Positions 58,395 to 64,000 of a stretch of 64,000 nt of DNA are shown here, one piece after another (the first letter of the stretch is position 1; each line of letters starts with the position of its first letter). Both the position numbers and the translations under genes were made by a program. Source of the DNA: Haberlea rhodopensis (taxonomy: Eukaryota; Streptophyta; Magnoliopsida; Lamiales; Gesneriaceae); the NCBI GenBank assembly GCA_907163345.1, contig CAJQUN010000340.1:1-64000 (forward strand). The letters run 5' to 3'. The notes beneath the pieces are model-generated. The model was given only the letters and a program-made list of their open reading frames with translations. It was not told the DNA's origin and did no database searches.

Positions 58395-58444
58395 TTAAAG
58401 CGATAAACTGATTGGTACCCAATCCTACTTGGGTCCAGGCTGGA

Positions 58445-59365
58445 TTAGTCCTTTCGGGACCCACACTTGTATAACCTGAATTGTTTGGGTCTGTGTGTGT
58501 CCTGAAATGTGTGTGCATAAACTGAAGAAGATGTTCTTGGGTGATACATGCGATACTGAGTGTATGCGTGTTGTTTAGGTTTTTGGTTTCTGTTAGGAAG
58601 CAAGTATCTCTTTTGGACAGGCATACAATTATGATACCAGTTAGGTTTTACCTCTCGAGTGGCCTGACCAGTGGGTTTATGTTTATTTCTAAACATTTGC
58701 CCTTGTCGAGCTTTCTCTTTTGGCTCCACATAACCAATACCTTTGTGTGATGCCCGTTCCTTGAAGAGTATTGGTTCAACAGATTCCTTAACCAACTCAC
58801 TTGGTTCATATACTGTGTTTGATTTAACAAAATTCATTGTTTGAATCTTGTTTCTTTCTAGACACACTTGAGATTTGATGCCGGATGAATTACTATCATT
58901 GTTAGAGTAGCCTATATCGGTAAGATCACCAGCAAGTCTTATCGACTCAAGCATTTCATCTTTTCTGGCAGTAGATGCATTCCATGTGCGAACCAGCTTA
59001 CTGAGTTTCTGGTGTGCACATGTTGCTTCATCCCTTTCTTTCTCGAGCTGACTTACTTTATCCCTCAAGCTTTTCAACTCAGTGGATTGTTCACAATCAC
59101 ATTCGTTGTTCTGCTGTTTTGTTGGGACTTGTTGTTCAGTCTTATAGTTCTCGAAGGATTCGTACAGCATCTGATACTCATTTATTCTTGTTTTCTTCCG
59201 CCACCAGTACTTTCTGTTCTCTGTCTCTTCTGGATGATCTTCTTTTATCTTTGGACTTTCTATAATCTTTGGATCCTTTCTTTTGATCATCCTTCTTCGG
59301 TTTAGGACAGTCAGCAATAAAATGTCATGGCTTGAGACAGTTAAAGCATACACGATCATCTTCAT
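58445..59365 (-). pseudogene. D gag C-terminal part with coiled coil
   Basis: A 306-codon frame whose first Met is incidental. It begins inside the zinc-knuckle region, where the minus strand reads CFNCLKP, a TGA stop, then HFIADC in the adjacent frame near 59300-59345. A predicted coiled coil lies around LKSLRDKVSQLEKERDEAT. A basic tail (RNKHKPTGQ, PNRNQKPKQHAYTQ) precedes the protease. Large Gag with a coiled coil after the knuckle is usual in SIRE-like elements. Confidence 0.75.
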
Positions 59366-59494
59366 CTGATCTATTTTTGAAGCTTTGTCGTCTTGGGTAG
59401 GATTGATAGGTCTTTTGACTCTTCTTCATAAACTTTCCAAATTTCTTGACAAATAGCACCATTGCATCGTTGCATATTGTTTCAGGAGTCATCT

Positions 59495-60217
59495 CTATTG
59501 TGATAGGTGGAGCTTCAGATGCAGTAGAGCTTTGGTTGGTTGACTGGTGCTGGGTTCATTTTCAATCCGAATACCTAGTTCGAACTCATAAGCTTTTAAG
59601 TCAGCAAATAAGTCGTGTAGGTCTATCTTGTTTAGATCTTTTGATTCTCTCATAGCAATCGTCTTTACATCCCATTCTCTTGGGAGACCTCTCATGACTT
59701 TTAGAGTGACTTCTCTGTTGGATAGATCTTTACCAAGGCTATTGAGTTCATTTATGATTCCAGTTACTCTCTCAACGTATTCGCTGAGAGTTTCTCCGGA
59801 TATCATTTTGATGTTTTCAAACTTCTGTAAGGCAACAGTGAGCTTGTTTTCCTTGGTTTGATCATTTCCTTCGCATAGCTGAGCAATCTTTTCCCAGATG
59901 TCCTTTGCAGTGGGACACATTTTGATTTTGTTGAACATATTTTTGTCCAGAGTTTTGAACAGTATGTCTTTAGCCACATTGTCAAGATTTGCCTTTTTCT
60001 TTTCTTCATTTGTCCAGAAGGATCTATCCTTCTCGACCATCTGAGGTTCACCACCAGAAATTGCAGTTGCTGTATTGACTTTCAAAATCTTCATTGGTCC
60101 ATCAGTGATGACGAACCACATGTCATCGTCTTGGGCACTTAGATGTGCTTGCGTACGAATTCTCCAATCATCATATTCATCCTTCTTGAACATTGAAATC
60201 TTGCTGAATGATGCCAT
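59495..60217 (-). pseudogene. D gag N-terminal part
   Basis: From ATG 60217 (MASFSKISMF; another in-frame Met seven codons upstream): a copia Gag with FKKDEYDDWRIRTQAHLSA, YVERVTGIINELNSLG and DLFADLKAYEFELGI, the UBN2-type Gag core. It ends prematurely after KALLHLKLHLSQ; homologous Gag sequence continues in another frame toward 59365. The leader between primer site and ATG is under 40 nt. Confidence 0.85.
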
Positions 60218-60254
60218 CAGTTTTTGGTAATTTCTCAAGATTGAGAAGACCTGA

Positions 60255-60266
60255 GCTTTGATACCA
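60255..60266 (-). other. D primer-binding site
   Basis: Minus-strand TGGTATCAAAGC, two bases inside the LTR end, an iMet-type site with one mismatch. Confidence 0.85.
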
Positions 60267-60294
60267 CTTGTTAGGATTGAGGTAGTGTTTAGAA

Positions 60295-60311
60295 GGGGGG
60301 GGGGGGGGGGG
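60295..60311. repeat. G(17) homopolymer in D LTR
   Basis: Seventeen consecutive G on the plus strand (C in sense) about 30 bp from the LTR's 3' end. C-rich runs at this place occur in related copia LTRs; the exact length may be a sequencing estimate. Confidence 0.85.
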
Positions 60312-60879
60312 TTGAATAAACACTAGATTCAATTTCGATTTTTCTCGGGTTAAATGCAGACTGTTAAGTACTACAGTAGCTTCTCAATATAAGGCAAGTC
60401 AGCAGACACTGATTATAGTGCGGAAGACGTCTCTTGGACTTGTGATGAATAAAACTGAGTAGTAAATAAGCAATAAATAAAGGACAGAAGTATTGTTTCT
60501 GGAAGTTCGAAGCACAACGCTTCTACGTCTCCCCTTCTTCCTTTTGCAGAAAGGATTCACTAGAAGACTTGGTTTACACTTTACAGTATACAACCTTCTT
60601 AGGCACTCACACACTTTGGCCTAAACTCCAAACAATCACAACTTCTTAATTTGATTACAAAAGATTCTATGACACTCTCACAAAATAAACTTTTAGCTTT
60701 GAGTGTTCTTGAGCAGCAGACTCCAGTTGGAAATAATCTGTCACAGATTCAGTTGCACTGCTTGTCTGCTCTTTTGCTGAACTTTTAGATTATCAGTAAG
60801 TTGATTTTCTATTTTCGACGAGGTGTTTCTCTTTGTTTGAATAAATCGCTCAGCTAACCTCTTCATTCTTTGCTTGGAC

Positions 60880-60889
60880 GTATTTATAG
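60880..60889 (-). promoter_or_regulatory. TATA box of D LTR
   Basis: Sense GCCTATAAATACGTCC, about 620 nt into the LTR and downstream of the CCGGT repeats. A strong plant TATA match. Confidence 0.65.
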
Positions 60890-61144
60890 GCTTAGTGGTC
60901 CAACGACAGCTTTTCTGTATTAGGAAGAGATTAGCTTTCCAAATTTAGATTGTCTTCTTTCCTATTTTGTTAAGCAACAGCTCTTTTATTCTGACGCTAA
61001 TGGTGGCGGAGATATAGCAGGGTGCGCCGCTCTGTTGTACCTTTGTCAGAGAATGTTGTACTTATTTTGTCTCGTTGCTTAGTGCTCTTACTGGATGGTT
61101 AGACTTCTGCTGGCCTTCTTTGTTCAACTGTGAGACTATCCGGT

Positions 61145-61480
61145 TGATGCTTTGTCCAGTAGATGTCCATCCAGTTTATGTCTATCCAGTTGATGTATGT
61201 CCAGTTGATGTCCATCATCCGGTAGGTCTTTGTCACCCGGTAGGTCTTTGAAACCCGGTAGGTGTCTTCATCCAGTTGATGTCCATCATCCGGTTGGTCT
61301 TTATCACCCGGTAGGTGTTCAACACCCGGTAGGTGTTCATCCAGTTGGTGTTTGTCATCCGGTTGGTCTTTATCACCCGGTAGGTCTTCAACACCCGGTA
61401 AGTGTTCATCCAGTTGGTGTTTGTCATCCGGTTGGTCTTTATCACCCGGTAGGTGTTCATCCAGTTGGTGTTTGTCACCA
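61145..61480. repeat. CCGGT/CCAGT repeat cluster in D U3
   Basis: A mosaic of CACCCGGTAGGT, CATCCGGTTGGT and CATCCAGTTGRTG elements separated by GTCTTT, GTTCAA and GTTTGT. Two larger blocks of about 115 bp (from about 61268 and 61349) overlap in content, a sign of local duplication. It lies upstream of the TATA box, where enhancers would be. Confidence 0.85.
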
Positions 61481-61507
61481 CCAAAACTTAGAAATGTTTT
61501 CCTAACA

Positions 61508-62046
61508 TTGGATGAATTAATTAATTAAGAAGAGTCTTATTACAAATATTAGATATATGGATTTAATTAAGATATTGGGTTTGGGCCAATGAGGCTTTTT
61601 GAAAGCCTTTTAAGTAAATCTAATATATAATGAACTATTAAGGTTTTGAGAAGGATTAAGAGTTAATTATTCAAAAACCTAGTAGCCACCAAATACAAGC
61701 TCTCAGCCGCCGCCACTCTCCTACAACCTCACGGCCGCCGCCGCCGTGAATAGTGGTGGTTTTACAGCCGCAGTTGATCGGTTTCGAATCGTAAGTTTTG
61801 TTTTGGTTTAAGAACGAGTCTAGCAACTTGTTCTTGAATGCCCTTTTTGATTTGATCGTGTGGATACCATAGAGACAAAGGTGTAAATCTTTGTTCGTGA
61901 CTCGTGGTGTTGCAACGAGGAATCTGCTTCAAACACGCTACAAGGGTATGATTCTATTCAATCTCGATATGATTACTTTGTATAGGTCCATGGTAGGAAT
62001 CTAGTTTTTATTTTCCGCTGCGTATTGCTTGATCGGATTCCTAACA
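61508..62046 (+). repeat. Copia CC third LTR, 3' part
   Basis: Matches 37048-37459 and 43950-44444, and retains both segments deleted in those copies. It ends GGATTCCTAACA. Next comes TGGTC (62047-62051), the right target duplication of the whole CC chain, rather than a primer site. Confidence 0.92.
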
Positions 62047-62401
62047 TGGTCTTGAAACGAGATGGGTATGTGATGGGCATGAGCCGGTAATATGTTACAG
62101 AGTGCAAGTAATGAATTTAATTGAATTGATGAATTTGGAATAGTTCAATTAAGACTTGATCGAGTTAATTGGACTAATAATGTCAAGTGGCATTGTTGAA
62201 ATATAATTAGATGATTTAAAATGGCATTGGAGATTTACATGTCCAATTGTGCTTTAAGGATTTGAACTAATGGGGTGAGTTAGTAGATAAAACACCACTT
62301 AAACTCCTCACCCCATTCTTCACGCCTAAACTTCACCCAAATCTCTTAACCATTCTCAAATATCCCCCTCTTCTTTCCCAACTAAAAGTCTTGAGAGGAA
62401 G
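62047..62401 (+). repeat. G4 3' LTR continued
   Basis: Sequence after the duplicated TGGTC resumes the G4 LTR interrupted at 36120. No gene. It ends at GGAAG (62397-62401), the presumed left duplication of G5. Confidence 0.7.
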
Positions 62402-62730
62402 TGTGATGTCCGGGAAGTATTGGTGTTAATCCCGGTGTAGTGATAATCCTTCATGGATTTTTAATAGTGGCAATTATGAGTTAATTGCGGTTTTGGGACT
62501 CCCGGGGGTTTTAAATCCCGTATTTGGAGTCATTGGATCCAAAGGATGAGATTGTATTCTCGTTGTGGTGATAACCTTGGAATTTGGTTTTTGGTGGAAT
62601 CTGGTGTCCGGAGTACTTTGTACTGGGGCTGTTGATAGAATTTGAGTTGGAGAGATAATTATTGAAAACAGATGATATTTTATGAATCGTGATGTATTTG
62701 TGGAGGAGTCGGTATTTTGGAGCTTTGGAG

Positions 62731-62740
62731 CAATATATAC
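62731..62740 (+). promoter_or_regulatory. Candidate TATA box in G5 LTR
   Basis: GCAATATATACCAAATGG about 330 nt into the LTR, the same distance as in G3. It is followed by CTCTCCTCCCTCTCC typical of plant 5' leaders. Confidence 0.5.
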
Positions 62741-63122
62741 CAAATGGACTCGGTATTTCGTCATTATACGGAATCTCTCCTCCCTCTCCTCTCCCTCACG
62801 GCACTCTCTAACCCCAAACCCTTCCCCTTTCCCCTTTGATGAGCAAAATCGATGGAGGCTCATCCTAGGAGCCAGATTTCTTGAAGATAATAAGGTATTA
62901 TTCATCCCCTCGCATTTATCTTCGTTTTGATAGTGGTTTTGTGGTGTTTGGGAAGGATTTGTGTTGGGTTTAAAGAAATGGGTTTTTAAAGAATTTTGGG
63001 TTGGTTGGTTTGAGGAGTTTTTATGGTGTTTATTTTGAGGATTTATGTTGTGTGGGGTGTGAGGATTGTTGTTGGGCAAAATTTTGCAAGAAAAACGTCA
63101 TATTTGGCTTTTACAGGTCGAG

Positions 63123-63343
63123 GCGATCGATCCCTAGGGCAGGGCGATCGATCGCCGTGACGTTATTGAAATTTTCAGGAAGATGAACAGTGAGTCGATC
63201 GACCGCCTCAAAATAGGCCATCGATCGCCATGAGGCAGTAGCCAAAATCACCGAGAGGCGACCGATCGCCTGGAAATGGGGCGACCGATCGCCCAGACCA
63301 TTTGCGAGGCGATCGATCGCCTAAGATGAAGCGATCGATCGCC
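63123..63343. repeat. Mutated eight-copy GCGATCGATCGC array (G5)
   Basis: Eight sites in 220 bp, as in G1. Two are perfect in extended form; others carry single changes such as GCGACCGATCGC, TCGATCGACCGC and GCCATCGATCGC. Spacers are unrelated to G1's apart from location. Confidence 0.9.
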
Positions 63344-63740
63344 GCCCGTAGGATATTGTTTTTTTGGAAATTTTGGAAAAATGTTGGGATTTTGGAATCA
63401 GGGTTTGAGTAGCCCGTTTCCGTGGCAATGTCTACATTCTAATGGGAATGCTACACTTTTAAAATGGATTGGAGCCAAAGTTTAAATAAAACGGAATTCT
63501 CGGTTGGATTCTTTTGGCTATCTTTTAAACTTGTAAAGGTATATTTTGAGTATTATGCATGCTTCCGGGGGGCTTTTATTTTTGGTTAATCGTCATGGTT
63601 GACGATATTCTTGGGGTTTGTGAACGTGCTTGGGCACGTGGTTGCATGCTTGAGATTAATTATAGATTATTAATCGTGTTTAGCATATAATTCATCGGTC
63701 ACGGGACCAAGGCAAGATTGGATTCGAACTACGGGAATAT

Positions 63741-63764
63741 ATGGTACGTATGAAGTACGAGCAT
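63741..63764 (+). promoter_or_regulatory. GGTACGT...GTACGAGCAT element (G5)
   Basis: ATGGTACGTATGAAGTACGAGCAT-like sequence downstream of the palindrome array, as in G1. The base before the putative splice site is T rather than AG, which weakens that reading for this copy. Confidence 0.55.
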
Positions 63765-63922
63765 AGCCCTTTAATATAATTGCAATTGTTGAGTGCTTGG
63801 TACACTGTATTGCAATGAATGTGTATGGAAATGCATGATATATGGTATTAGCAATAATTGGGTATTGAGATGCATGGTTTACGATGATTGCTACAAATGG
63901 ATATATGCATCGAGAATTATAT

Positions 63923-63977
63923 GGTGCCGCCTTTGAGCGAGCAATGTTTGGGATGTGGTCGACTTTGAGCGAACGTC
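63923..63977 (+). repeat. GCGAGC paired module (G5)
   Basis: GGTGCCGCCTTTGAGCGAGC followed by GGTCGACTTTGAGCGAACGTC, collinear with the G3 module (48624-48677 in reverse), with the inner pairing partly lost. Confidence 0.6.
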
Positions 63978-64000
63978 GGTTATGACGCCACTGCTGTTGA

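Larger units (their letters stand above)
45344..61507 (-). mobile_element. D: SIRE-like Ty1/copia element, 3' end lost, split by G3
   Basis: Minus-strand element: 5' LTR 60269-61507, primer site, gag, integrase, reverse transcriptase, [G3 insertion], RNase H, spacer and an extra ORF. The 3' LTR is missing because of the 45343 deletion. The 5' LTR directly abuts TTGGATGAATTAATT of a CC-type LTR, so D inserted there; its expected duplication TTGGA survives only on the right. WFLDSGCSRHMTRN, SISQLCDNGHSVEF and a downstream extra ORF fit the SIRE/Maximus group. Confidence 0.88.
60269..61507 (-). repeat. D 5' LTR
   Basis: 1239 bp; plus-strand ends TGTTAGGATTG and TTTCCTAACA. In sense the U3 starts with CCGGT/CCAGT repeats (61145-61480), a TATA box lies at 60880-60889, and the 3' end has a run of 17 C. 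There is no second LTR in the window. Confidence 0.9.
36121..62046 (+). mobile_element. Copia CC: tandem chain of three LTRs, with D and G3 nested in it
   Basis: One insertion site in G4, flanked by TGGTC on both sides, holds LTR (36121-37459), internal region, LTR (43022-44444), a second leader cut at 45343, then element D, then the 3' part of a third LTR (61508-62046). The outer duplication shows that the chain occupies one insertion. Sequence is related to CA/CB but clearly diverged, and coding is more degraded. Confidence 0.88.
62402..64000 (+). repeat. G5: gypsy-type LTR, plus orientation, cut by window end
   Basis: Starts TGTGATGTCCGGG, parallel to G3's sense start TGTGATGACCTGGG and G1's TGTGATGCCCCG. 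Modules follow in the same order as G1: TATA candidate, C/T-rich leader, AAG|GTATT, GCGATCGATCGC array, GGTACGT...GTACGAGCAT element, then a GCGAGC module shared with G3. At least 1.6 kb; whether it is a 5' LTR or solo cannot be seen. Confidence 0.8.

Overview
This 64 kb window is plant repeat DNA: a stack of LTR retrotransposons nested in one another. I see no host gene, tRNA, rRNA or CRISPR. The evidence for a flowering plant, probably a eudicot, is Ty3/gypsy chromovirus and Ty1/copia polyproteins primed by initiator tRNA-Met, a hAT transposon end rich in CCGGTTCCGG, and LTRs of 1.3-2.75 kb. An extra ORF in one copia element resembles a family I remember as abundant in Lamiales genomes; that placement is a weak inference.

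Nesting, outermost first. G4 is a decayed + strand chromovirus (34319-36120, resuming at 62047-62401). Three things entered it: a hAT transposon in pol (5' end at 34318, remnant 33726-34318), a copia array 'CC' in its 3' LTR (36121-62046, both sides carrying the 5-bp duplication TGGTC), and gypsy G5 (LTR from 62402, running off the window). The hAT was itself split by copia array CA/CB (from left of the window to 33725). CA was hit by gypsy G1 in its leader (47-8734, duplication TGTTG) and by gypsy G2 in its 3' LTR (13011-22837, duplication CTTTT). The last LTR of CC was hit by a SIRE-like copia element D (45344-61507), and D was hit by the non-coding gypsy-like element G3 (47489-55978, duplication ATTGG).

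Both copia insertions are tandem chains rather than single elements. In CA/CB the order is internal, LTR, deleted internal, LTR, internal, LTR. In CC it is LTR, internal, LTR, truncated internal, then D, then LTR.

The most unusual content is in non-coding parts of the gypsy elements. There is an array of small inverted repeats with a near-constant loop and changing arms (both G1 LTRs; expanded in G3 into 32 units of 59 bp with a 354-bp higher-order repeat). There is an eight-copy array of the palindrome GCGATCGATCGC (G1 and G5 LTRs). A GGTACGT...GTACGAGCAT element, which looks like a 5' splice site, is shared by three families. G2 and G3 combine nearly identical LTRs with ruined or absent coding capacity, so they were probably mobilised by proteins supplied in trans. 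No polyprotein in the window is intact; the best is CA (8934-12895), with one visible frameshift.
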